This document shows, piece after piece, positions 20,010 through 30,898 of a DNA stretch of 64,000 nucleotides. A program made the translations under genes and the position numbers. This stretch comes from Halichondria panicea (Eukaryota > Porifera > Demospongiae > Suberitida > Halichondriidae), in contig NC_087382.1 in NCBI RefSeq assembly GCF_963675165.1, forward strand, positions 1,426,001-1,490,000, written 5' to 3'. Numbering within the stretch: position 1 is the first letter of the stretch; each line of letters starts with the position of its first letter. The notes under the pieces were generated by a model. It was not told where the DNA came from. It ran no database searches and saw only the letters and a program-made list of their open reading frames with translations.

Positions 20010-23000
20010 TTAGACTTTATTTTGTATGGGACCAATTTCTGTGCATGTAACAGCAGGACGATGGTTGACTCTTGTAGGGGGAGGGGCTGGTCTGTAGTCC
20101 TCTGTGGTGAGGGGGGCTAGCTCATCCATGTAGGGTAATATCATCTGGTCTGGCCTCGTGGCTGGTCTGATGATGGGAGGTGTGATGTAACAATCAGGGT
20201 CAGCTTCTTCCACGGCTCCATCATGATCAGTGTAAGGTGGGTTCAAGGCATCTCTTTGTTCATAGTTGTCTACTGCTTTGAGTAATTCATCATCATCATT
20301 TTCATCAGCTACCAGCTGCTGATACATTTCCCGACCATTGCTAGCTCGTCTGACTACAACATTAGCTCCTAAATTCCTTATGGTGTCTTCTATCTTCAGC
20401 CATGTATTAATATTCTTGAGTACGAATTAGTAAAAAAATGGTAGCAGAGGGTTATTGCAAAGATGACAAAGGATATAGCCATCGAAGTATTGGCTAGGGC
20501 TGACTGATTTTTTCTGGTATCTTTGACAAAGGAGGTGCCAAATGCTAGACAAACAATATTGAGTAGATAAAGAGTTTCGAGGGAATCACGGATTTTGTTT
20601 TTGTACAAACGATTGTTCAGTAATTTCCAGCTGATCAGTCCAACTGATAGAACACCAGCTGATAGAACAGGGAGAGAAGTGTCCAAAGCCAGAGCAGTTA
20701 TTATATTATGAGCGATAAAAGAAAATAGGAGCAGTCCCACCCAGTAGCGATGTTTGGGCGTGAATGGAGCATAGTATGCATCCATGAAGCCAATGTACTT
20801 CGTGTTCTTAGTCCATTTCATGAGTTTCCATTTTGAGCAGCGAGGAAACCATTGTCCAAAGAAGAGCACCACAGTGAACACTACACCAGAAATGAGGATT
20901 ATGGCGGCAAAAACAAACCGAGGGACGTGACCGGAAGTGAAATATTGCACATTGCCGTCATACATCCAAACTATATCACTTGTACCATCAGGATAATCCA
21001 AGACCCTGTGTTGCAGTGCAGCAATGATAAACCGTAAGAGTTTGGAATAAGAGAGTAGGACGAGTGTGCCTAGGGCAGCAACTGGATTCCTGTTGGAGAG
21101 GAGCTTTGCAAAAGAGTCGAAGTACTTGCTCACAATGATTATTAAGAACATCAGAAGAAACAGGTAAGCAGGAAAGACAATCTGAAGGAGCACTTTTGCT
21201 TGAGAGTTCATTCCATCATAAAAGCATGTCTCAATACCCAAGTCAAGATTCACCCACGATATGAAAACTGTCAAATGGTTATGAAAAGGTATGAAAATAG
21301 ACTGATTTGCAGCTAATATATTAGTGTAGAAGATCAGCCCATGGATAGTGCCTGTTGCTACGGTAATGTTGAAAACGAGAATGAATACAACTAGTACTAT
21401 GCCTGCCAGGGCAAACGGAAGTAGCAGGAGAAGGTAAGAGTTTGAGCAGAGTTCACATCGTGATGTACCTAACACAAGACTCAGTCCTGGTTCACATTCT
21501 CCACACAAGACACCACTTCGATTGTAGGCACACTGTTCGTCAGGGTTGCTTAGACTGATGTTGACTGGCTTTAGTACACAATAGTCAAATGTACAGTTAC
21601 TAACAACATACCCACTTCCGTTAGTGGTATTAGTCACTCCTATCCATATGTTGTTATTGCTTTCCAGCTTTATGGTCCCATTTTCTTCAGAACAGTTTGT
21701 TATCTGATATTCTTGTTGCAAGACTGGATCACAGTCACACTTACACTCAATTGAGGACTGAATTGGTTGGAGTCCAATAGAGCAATTACACTTTTGAAAA
21801 TATATGTTTAGAATTTGTCTTGAAATTCCCAAATTGTTGCATGGACCCTCAGCATAGAGTTCCACTTGAGCAGAGCTGTCTTGTGAGAATACATTGTACT
21901 CTAATTCTGTGCACTGATTGCCAACTTCCTGTTGTGCTTGTCCTTCTTTGAGACGACCAACTCCACTCTCAGTGATAACAAAACTGTGAATTGTGGCATT
22001 AATCATTGGATTTCCAGCTTGGTCTACAGCCATAACACTGATTGTGAATGCTTGTCCCTTTCTAACAGAAATGGTTTGCTTGGTGGTGTTACACAACTTC
22101 ACTCTGACAGCCTTCGAAGCTATGGATGAATAATGCACAGTATTGTTCAAGTACTCAAATCCGTTGTCTGATGAAGAGAGTTCGGCTGATACATCCACCG
22201 TACACCTGTCAAACAGACCTCCATAAATATCTGCTCCTGACTGGGAAGCTGTGTTGTTAGTCAAAAAAGTGTTGCAATAATTGATTGACTTACTATTTAA
22301 ACACTTAACTTCTTCAGGTGAAGACGGAATACTTTGGAGCAAATTATACACGATCTTAATAAAATTGATATCAAAGCCATACAGATTTAGAGTTTGAATG
22401 AAGCATTCTGTTTGTGTCAGATCTCCTGCAGTAGTTACATCCTCTCCTCTACACACACCACTCTCAGTACTGTCTGCCACAAATATCCCCCCTCCATATT
22501 GAGCCGTGTTATTCTGAATTTCTAGTATGACCAGCGTTTTACCAAGCTCTAGCTCCAAGTCCTGTTTTAGAATATATATCCTGGAGCTTTGCTGTAGATA
22601 CATTCCACCTCCGCTATTGTTTGCTGAGTTTGACTTGACTTGGATGTGAGCGTGAGAAAAAGCCTTAATGTTTGAAGCGACTGCATAAATACCTCCTCCA
22701 TTTTGAGCATCATTTCGATCTATAATACTCACAAACAATACAGCTTTCATGTCACTACATGTACACAGGACAAACTGACAATTAAGTAAAGAACCAGTAG
22801 TGACCTTCGAATTAAATTCAATTTCGCTTGAGTATGCATAAATCCCACCACCATTTTGTGCTGTGTTATGAGAAATCTCTATTGGATAGTGAACAAAGAG
22901 TGTGCTCTCTCTCAGAAACACACCTCCTCCAAAGGTAGCAGTATTGTTAGAAATGACCACTCCTTCTGCATTGATATAGATTTGACTCTGGACTGCTCTG

Positions 23001-24460
23001 ATGGCTCCACCCTGCACACCACGATTGTTACTGAGAGTTGTGGGTCCATTGAACTCCACTCGACTGCTTAGAGCATACACAGGGTTTACATTATTGCTAA
23101 CATTGTTAACTCCCGTAAATGACAAGTTAGAATGCACTACGTAAATGATATTTTCACCCTCTAAATTGTCAAATATGCTTGTATTAGTATTTATTAAAGT
23201 TGAGATAGCAACCGCAATCACTCCATCTTGTTGGGTTGCTCTGTTATTTGTGAGCAGAGAATCGGAAATGATCACAGTGCCATCAGCAACAAAAAATACT
23301 CCACCAATGTCAGCACTGTTATTTTTAAACATGACTTTGGAGACAGATATAGTTCCAGTATATACCAAAATCGCTCCACCAGAGGGTGCCTTGTTGTTTG
23401 TTAGCTTGCTATCGGATATCAGTAACTCTCCATTCAAAACCAAAATCGCTCCACCTGATCTTTCAGCACTGTTGTACGCTAGCTCACTGTCAGAGATTGA
23501 GACACTCCCAAACCAGATATTAATTGCTCCACCGTCACGAATAGCACTATTGTTTAGTAGCGCACAGTTGGAAATGAACAAATTAGTTCTGAAGGTGGAA
23601 ATCGCTCCACCATATTCAGCGATATTATCCATAAAGTTACAGAAACTGATTGAAACATTAACTGCCGAAATACCGCCACCACTATAATAAAAATCACTGG
23701 CATAAATCGCTCCACCACTGTAATAAACGCTATTATTTGTAAAGTTGCACCAACTGATAGTCACACTTGAAGAGGCCACCTCCACTGCTCCACCATATGT
23801 AGTACCAGTATTGGAAGTGAATCTTGAATCATTAATAACAGTTTGCTTTGAGTAAATGTAAACTGCACCACCATTGTTATTAAAGAAATCACTCTTTTCA
23901 ATGCACACAATATCAGCTTTAACATACAATGCTCTGTCAGTGCTAGTGTCGTTTACAAAGAGAACTTGTTCAATTTTCACAGTTACCACATGAGTGATCG
24001 TGGTGATCCAGAGTGTACAAGATTCCAACTTTAGCAATTTCAGGTCTACCAAAGAGCATTCATCGATATATAATTCTTGAGAAATGTAGCCTGAACTTTT
24101 TTTATCACCTGCTCCTGTGAAATTCAAACCTTCAATACTCAATGCACGGATATTAGATAAATACACTGCTCTACCAGTTGTGTTGGCATTGATAGTGGCA
24201 TTTTGGCCAGCAATAATCACCTCTCTGAAATTACAAATGTAAAGCATTTCACTTAATAAATGATCACCAGACAGAAAGCTCAAGGTGAGTTTGTCTCCAC
24301 CAGACAACAGGTCTGTTTGAACAAGCTGCTCGAGAGTGAAACAAGTTCTATTTTGGTAGTCATTACACGAGTCAGTTGAATCCACTGACACAATGTGATA
24401 GTGCTCACTCCTGGTAACAGTAGCTAGGGTCAGTAGCAGCACCACCCAGGTGCAGTGCAT
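20010..24460 (-). pseudogene. Receptor C: beta-helix multipass protein whose cytoplasmic tail is frameshifted away
   Basis: ATG at 24458-24460 starts MHCTWVVLLLTLATVTRS, and the frame stays open for 1354 codons to 20396. It includes the beta-helix array (GGAVYIY, GGAIYAS, GGAINIW and others), the Cys-rich knot (NRSGVLCGECEPGLS) and all membrane spans to ITLCYHF. There, at about 20429-20438, C has a run of seven A where C' has five, plus a G-to-A change, so it ends in an alien TNSYSRILIHG. The rest of the tail (MYQQLVADEND to QNKV, 20010-20327) remains as a readable out-of-frame remnant. The extracellular and membrane parts could still be made, giving a decoy-like, tail-less receptor. The neighbouring substitution makes a pure homopolymer error less likely but does not exclude it. 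Confidence 0.8.
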
Positions 24461-24478
24461 GTTCTCTCCGATACTATA

Positions 24479-24974
24479 AGATTACAAGCTAATCCGGCAG
24501 TGTCAGAATAGTGCTATTGCTTCTTCTATATACTGTATATCATCTATAGAGTGGAATAAGATAGCGGTCACCAGCAATTGATATTATGAGGCTCAAATTC
24601 TTATCAGTCATTACACTTAGTTTGCACAGTTATAACTTACCTAATCGATTTCCCTTTTCAGCTTACAAGATCCAAACACAGTCTCACATGCACGTGTGAA
24701 TACAGTAGTGGAGTATAGAGGTAGGACTATATATTAGGCCAAAGGGTGTAGTATCACTGCATGCAGTAGAGCTGTCATCAGATACAAGTCCAAAGCACAC
24801 ACAGAAAATTCCTAATAGGATTACATGTATAGAGATGTTGTTATAGTTCAGACAACCCAATTAGTAGCTGCTTCCCAAGGGAGAAGTGCATGTATACAGT
24901 GTAATACGTTTACATGCTTATAGTATACATACTATATAGATCTACGACCTGTGTTTTTAAGCACACTCCCATGC
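24479..24974. other. 5' flank of receptor C
   Basis: Conserved with 59656-60151. It contains no recognised gene and presumably includes the C promoter. Confidence 0.6.
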
Positions 24975-25078
24975 ATATTTCCCTACAATCTGCTATATTT
25001 CCTTCCAATCTGCCGTATTTCCTTACAATCTGCCATATTTCCTTACAATCTGCTATATTTCCCTACAATCTGCCATAT
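24975..25078. repeat. 20-bp minisatellite, five units, at a duplication breakpoint
   Basis: Five units of atatttcc.tacaatctgc. in tandem. Directly after the last unit (…ctgccatat) sequence switches to the truncated 3' end of D. The same array in copy 2 (60152-60255) is followed by unrelated sequence. Confidence 0.85.
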
Positions 25079-25082
25079 GGGA

Positions 25083-28000
25083 AAATCCAACACCTCGGTT
25101 GCACCCTCTGGATAATCCAAGACCCTGTATTGCAATGCAGCAATGATAAACCGCAAGAGTTTGGAATAAGAGAGTACAACGAGTGTACCTAGGGCAGCAA
25201 CTGGGTTCCTGTTGGAGAGGAGCTTTGCAAATGAGTCAAAGTACTTACTCAAAATGATTATTAAGAACATCAGAAGAAACAGGTAAGCAGGAAAGACAAT
25301 CTGAAGGAGCACTTTTGCATGAGAGTTCATTCCATCATAAAAGCATGTCTCAATACCCAAGTCAAGATTCACCCACGATATGAAAACTGTCAAAGGGTTA
25401 TGAAAAAGTATAAAGATCGACTGATTTGCAGCTAATATATTAGTGTAGAAGATTAGCCCATGGATAGTGCCTGTTGCTATGGTAATGTTGAAAAGGAGAA
25501 TGAATGCAACTAGTACTATGCCTGCCAGGGCAAACGGGAGTAGCAGGAGAAGGTAACAGTTTGAACAGAGTTCACATCTTGAAGTACCTAACACAAGACT
25601 GAGCCCTGGTTCACATTCTCCACACAAGACACCACTTCGATTGTAGGCACATTGTTCGTCAGGGTTGCTTAGACTGATGTTGACTGGCTTTAGTACACAA
25701 TAGTCAAATGTACAGTTACTAACAACATACCCACTTCCGTTAGTGGTATTAGTCACTCCTATCCATATGTTGTTATTGCTTTCCAATTTTATGGTCCCAT
25801 TTTCTTCAGAACAGTTTGTTATCTGCTGCAACTAGACTGGATCACAGTCACACTTGCACTCAATTGAGGACATAATTGGTTGGAGTCCAATAGAGCAATC
25901 ACACTTTTGAAAAGATATGTTTAGAATTTGTTTTGAAATTCCCAAATTGTTGCATGGACCCTCAGCATAGAGTTCCACTTGAGCAGAGCTGTCTTGTGAG
26001 AATACATTGTACTCTAATTCTGTGCACTGATTGCCAACTTCTTGTTGTGCTTGTCCTTCTTTGAGACGATCAACTCTACGGCTCTCAGTGATAACAGAAC
26101 TGTGAATTATGGCGTTATTCATTGGATTTCCAGCTTGGTCTACAGCCATAACACTGATTGTGAATGCTTGTCCCTTTCTAACAGAAATGGTTTGCTTGGT
26201 GGTGTTACACAACTTCACTCTGACAGCCTTCGAAGCTATCGATGAATAATGCACAGTATTGTTCAAGTACTCAAATTCGTTGTCTGATGAAGAGAGTTCG
26301 GCTGATACATCCACCGTACACCTGTCAAACAGACCTCCGTAAATATCTGCTCCTGACTTGGAAGCTGTGTTGTTAGTCAAAAAAGTGTTGCGATGATTAA
26401 CTGATGTATTGTTCAAACACTTAAGTACTTCTTCATATGAAGACTGGGAAGTTTGCACTAAAGGTATCAAAGTCTTAACAAAATTGATATCAAAACCGTA
26501 GAGATCTTGAGTTTAAATGAAGCATTCTGTTCGTGTCAGATCTCCTGCAGTAGTTACATCCTCTCCTCTACACACACCACTCTCAGTACTGTCTGCCACA
26601 AATATCCCCCCTCCATATTGAGCCTTGTTATTGTGGATTTCCAGTATGACCAGCGTTTTACTAAGCTCTAGCTCCAAGTCCTGTTTCAAAGTATATATCT
26701 TGGAACTTTGTTGTAGATACACTCCACCTCCGCTATTGTTTGCTGAGTTTGACTTGATTTGGACGTAAGCGTGAGAAAAAGCCTTAATGTTTGAAGCAAC
26801 TGCATAAATACCTCCTCCATTTTGAGCGTCATTTTGATCTATAATACTCACAAACAGTACAGGTTCTATGTCACTACATGTACACGGGACAAAGTTATCA
26901 TTAAATATACAACCAGTAGTGACCTTCGAATCAAATTCAATTTCGCTTGAGTATGCATAAATCCCACCACCATTTTGTGCTGTGTTGTGAGAAATCTCTA
27001 TGGGATAGTGAACAAAGAGTGTGCTCTCTCTCAGAAACACACCTCCTCCAAAGGTAGCAGTATTGTTAGAAATGACCACTCCTTCTGCATTGATATAGAT
27101 TTGACTCTGGACTGCTCTGATGGCTCCACCCGGCACACCATGATTGTTACTGAGAGTTGTGGGTCCATTGAACTCCACTCGACTTCTTAGAGCATATACA
27201 GGGTTTACATTATTGCTAACGTTGTTAACTCCCGTAAATGACAAGTTAGAATGCACTACGTAAATGATATTTTCACCCTCTAAATTGTCAAATATGCTTG
27301 TATTAGTAATTATCAGACTTGAGATAACAACCGCAATCACTCCATCTTGCTGAGTAGCTCTGTTGTTTGTGACCACAGAGTCGGAAATGATCACAGTGCC
27401 ATCAGCAACAAAAAACACTCCACCAAAGTCAGCACTGTTATTTTTAAACATGATTTTGGAGACGGATATAGTTCCAGTATATACCAAAATCGCTCCACCA
27501 AGACTAGTTTCTCCATTATCAACTACAGCTTCATTATCTGTTATATTACAGCTCAAGATAGATGCATCACCCACGAAAAGTCCAATTGCTCCACCAGAGG
27601 TAGCCTTGTTGTTTGTTAGCTTGCTATCGGATATCAGTAACTCTCCAGTAAAAACCGAAATCGCTCCATCTGATCTACCAGCACTGTTGTACGCTAGCTC
27701 ACTGTCGGAGATTGAGACACTCCCTCCCTGGATATTAATTGCTCCACCGTCAAGAATAGCATTATTGTTTAGTAGGGCACAGTTGGAAATGAACAAACTA
27801 CTTCCAAAGGTGATAATTGCTCCACCAAAATTTAATTGAGCAATATTATTTGTAAAGTTGCACCAACTGATAGTCACACTTACAGAGTCCACTTCCACTG
27901 CTCCACCATATGCAGCAGTATTGGAATCGAATCTTGAATCATTAATAACAGTTTGATTTGATTCAATGTTCACTGCACCACCACTGTTACTGAAGAAGTC

Positions 28001-28539
28001 GCTCTTTTCAATGCACACACTATCAACTTTAACAGTCAATGCTCTGTCAGTGCTAGTGTTGTTCACAAAGAGAACTCGTTCAATCGTTACAGTTACTGTA
28101 TGAGCGATCTCGAGTGTACAAGCTTCCAACTTTAGCAATTTCAAGCCTACCAAATAGCATTGAGAAATGTACATATAGCCTGAACTACTTTCATCACCTG
28201 CTCCAGTGAAATGCAAACCTTCGATACTCAATGCACTGATATTAGATAACAGCACTCTACCAGTTTTGATAGTGGCATTTTGGCCAGCAATAATCACCTC
28301 TCTGAAATTACAAATGTAAAGCATTTCACTTAATAAATGATCTCCAGGTAGAAAGCTCAAGGTGAGATTGTCTCCACCAGACAACAGGGCTGTTTGAACA
28401 AGCTGCTCGAGAGTGAAATAAGTTCCATTTTGGTAGCCATGACACGAGTCAATTGAATCCACTGGCACAATGTGATAGTGCTCACTCCTGGTAACAGTAG
28501 CTAGGGTCAGTATAGCAGCACCAACCAGCTGGTGTGCAT
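25083..28539 (-). pseudogene. Receptor D: beta-helix receptor pseudogene, 3' truncated
   Basis: Closest to A. The ATG context at 28537-28539 is kept, but a two-base insertion near 28510-28513 (cagtatagcagc versus cagtagcagc) puts the signal peptide out of frame. The main frame reads 28468-26513 and stops at a TAA where A has CAA. It continues 26512-25832 to a TAG where A has TTG, then 25831 to the minisatellite junction at about 25083. There the gene is cut after EVLDFP, losing the last membrane spans and the tail. It has a single copy of the 396-bp module that A holds twice. Four independent lesions make this a firm pseudogene, still useful as a donor for gene conversion. Confidence 0.85.
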
Positions 28540-28557
28540 GTTCTCTCCGATACTATA

Positions 28558-30350
28558 AAATTACAAATATAATTAATGCAGTATCAGTATACTAGCTGCT
28601 ATTGCTGCTTCTACTTTGTACTTAAAGCGTGTATACTGTAAAGCATCTACAGAGGTAGAACATGTGGAATAAGCTAATTAATGGTCACCAGAGCAGGGCC
28701 GTAAGAAACATTTTTAGGTGGGGGGGCAGAAAAAAGAAATGGACCCTCCCCGCCAGAGGCAAACTTTTTACATGTGTATGTTCTCAGAGATAAACAGGAG
28801 AAAGATATCGAGCTTCGTAAGAAGAAGGTCTTAGTTAGCCCTACCTTCTTCAATTCTGTTCGTTTATCTATGATTATATCCAGCTGTGTTGCACCATGTA
28901 GCATAAAACTCATACTTGTACTCTTTTGAATAATTATTGTGGTAATGAATTTGCTACAAATCTGCCAAAATTAGTACGTACCCTAAAAACAGAAAAAAAT
29001 CTGAAAACACTAAAATTCCTACCCGTCTATAATAGTTACAGTAAGGTAGCATATTTCCCACCTACTACACTTTTGCTATGTAGTCTAGTGGGGTTTAACT
29101 GTCATAAATTAGCACCTCAGGGCTACAAGGGAAAATATGGCTCATAAATTGGCACCTCAAGCATATGCAGCAAAAATGTTTTTCATTCTGTTTTTTCGAT
29201 GAATGAAGATGAATGCAATGTCTTGCATGAGAAACAAAATCAAAATGAAAACATAGAGACAGAGGGTGTAGTCTGTGGACTAGTTCATCAAAAATTCTGC
29301 TGTGTGAGGAGCTGCTTTAGAGACACTCTGGGAGAGGGCTTGGGCTCAGGCTGAGCTTTTTGCTCACTAGCATGCCTAGTACTGACTGACTGCACGCACT
29401 GCACTGGGCCTGTTCAGCAAAGAAAAAGAAGCTATTTTAATAATAATATAGGAGTGGCTATTTTAAGCTTACCTTTGCTTGCCTACTAGCCTGGCATAAG
29501 AGAGCTGGTCAGGGGGAGTGGCTCTGTACCATTCGCTTGGAGGGAGGGGCTGGCTGCTCATATTTTGTCCAGGCTGCGCAAGATTTGAGTGTGGACAGGA
29601 GCCCTGGTGTGGACGAGCTCTCTTTTCCTAGTTTTCTTCTTGTTTGAATAGTGTTGCTATGTGGTAGTCATGCAAGCTTATATAGGCTGGATGCATAGCA
29701 ACCAGTCAGCCAATCAGATGGGACATATATCAATTAATGCACAGTGCCTCGGGGTTTATGACAGTAAATCACACCTCCCCCTCGGGCTTACGCCCTTGTA
29801 GTCGGGAGGTTTACTGTCATAAACCCCTCTACACTGTACATTAACTAATACATATATACTTACCTATTACTGTATATACCTTTTAATTCCAGACCAACAG
29901 ACACAAGGACACAGTGCACAGATTGATACAGCAGTATAGCCAGAGACTGAGTATATAGCTATAGATCTATAAAAAAGCTGTATATTATAGTGTTATGTAC
30001 TGCATGGTCAGATAATTGTGAACAGAGTTGTCCCTGTATACATGTATTATAGAAAATGTTGGATATTACCAAAAATCCCTAACTACTATAGGAAAACATC
30101 ACAATGTCGTAATAATGTTTCTTATACTGTATAGTACCATCACCAGCAAATCAAACAGAAGAGCTATGACTACAGTATATCGATTAGCCCATAACCATGA
30201 CATTGTATATACACCTTCAAAGGATAGGCAGACAGATGATGGGATTCTATTATAAGTGTGAAACCATACCCGTGTGCACAAGGGTATAGGAGCATGGCCA
30301 TGAGGTTGTTGGAATAAAACTCTGCAATATTCATGGAAATGGGAGAGATG
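28558..30350. repeat. 5' flank of D, duplicate of the A flank
   Basis: Matches 3886-5075 in two blocks (28558-29050 and 29855-30350) separated by the insertion at 29053-29850. No supported gene. Confidence 0.65.
29053..29850. mobile_element. Insertion of about 0.8 kb in the D flank, with hairpin terminus
   Basis: The A flank reads straight through (gcatacttacctatt), giving the empty site. The insert begins near tagtggggtttaactgtcataaatt and ends near gtttactgtcataaacccctctaca, so its termini are partial inverted repeats. Near the right end, 29751-29827 is itself a hairpin with arms ggggtttatgacagtaaa and tttactgtcataaacccc. No transposase found. Confidence 0.6.
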
Positions 30351-30544
30351 GATATCCTACAATTATATATATATATAGTACCATCCCACATGGTGTCGGA
30401 TCGGTCAATGGGAGAGATGTTATGACATTGTCGAAGTGAGTTTTCGAATTCCCCCCCAGGCGAAAACATAGTTGATGACAACATGGGTTTTGGAGCTACA
30501 GAGAGATACATATAGTAACAGATTCAAGTAAGCACTTAACACAA

Positions 30545-30840
30545 TAAAAGCACCGCGGGTGCTGATGCCTCAGTGGAAGCATTTTTGTCTTGCAACTGAA
30601 ATAAATTTGCAAGTAAGGAAATGATTGACAAAGACTGTTGCTAAAAAGATGCATAAAGTTCAAAGTCCATAATAATGGCATTGCATGCTCGTTGGCAGTG
30701 GAGCTCTTTCCTCGCTACCAAGTGCAGAGCTAACTACTAAGTAGAGTATCAACATTCTATATGGGTAAGTTTTGCTACGCACTATTCTGAAAGGGCTGAT
30801 GGCATTCAAGTAAAAAAAAAGAGAGCTATAACTCAAGAAC
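30545..30840. repeat. Dispersed repeat, reverse-oriented relative of 11540-11960
   Basis: Shares the gcaccgcgggtgctgat block and a gcagagctaactactaagta block with the repeats at 11540 and 47032. Confidence 0.55.
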
Positions 30841-30898
30841 AAAGCATTATTTTCGAGTCCAAATCCAATAAAACATGGCTAGAAGCGTATAGAACTTC

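Larger units (their letters stand above)
11617..25078. repeat. Segmental duplication, copy 1 (about 13.4 kb)
   Basis: Direct, same-order copy of 47032-60254. The offset is 35178 across genes B/B' and 35177 at C/C'; it changes only at identifiable insertions (hAT-like MITE here, fold-back element and one fewer first-exon unit there). The coding part of B and B' differs at about ten sites in 3.67 kb by direct line-by-line reading. The right limit is a 20-bp minisatellite. Confidence 0.9.

Noticed and set aside
24975-25078. Possible CRISPR-like array
   Set aside because: The units are contiguous 20-bp tandem repeats without spacers; it is a minisatellite in a eukaryotic genome.
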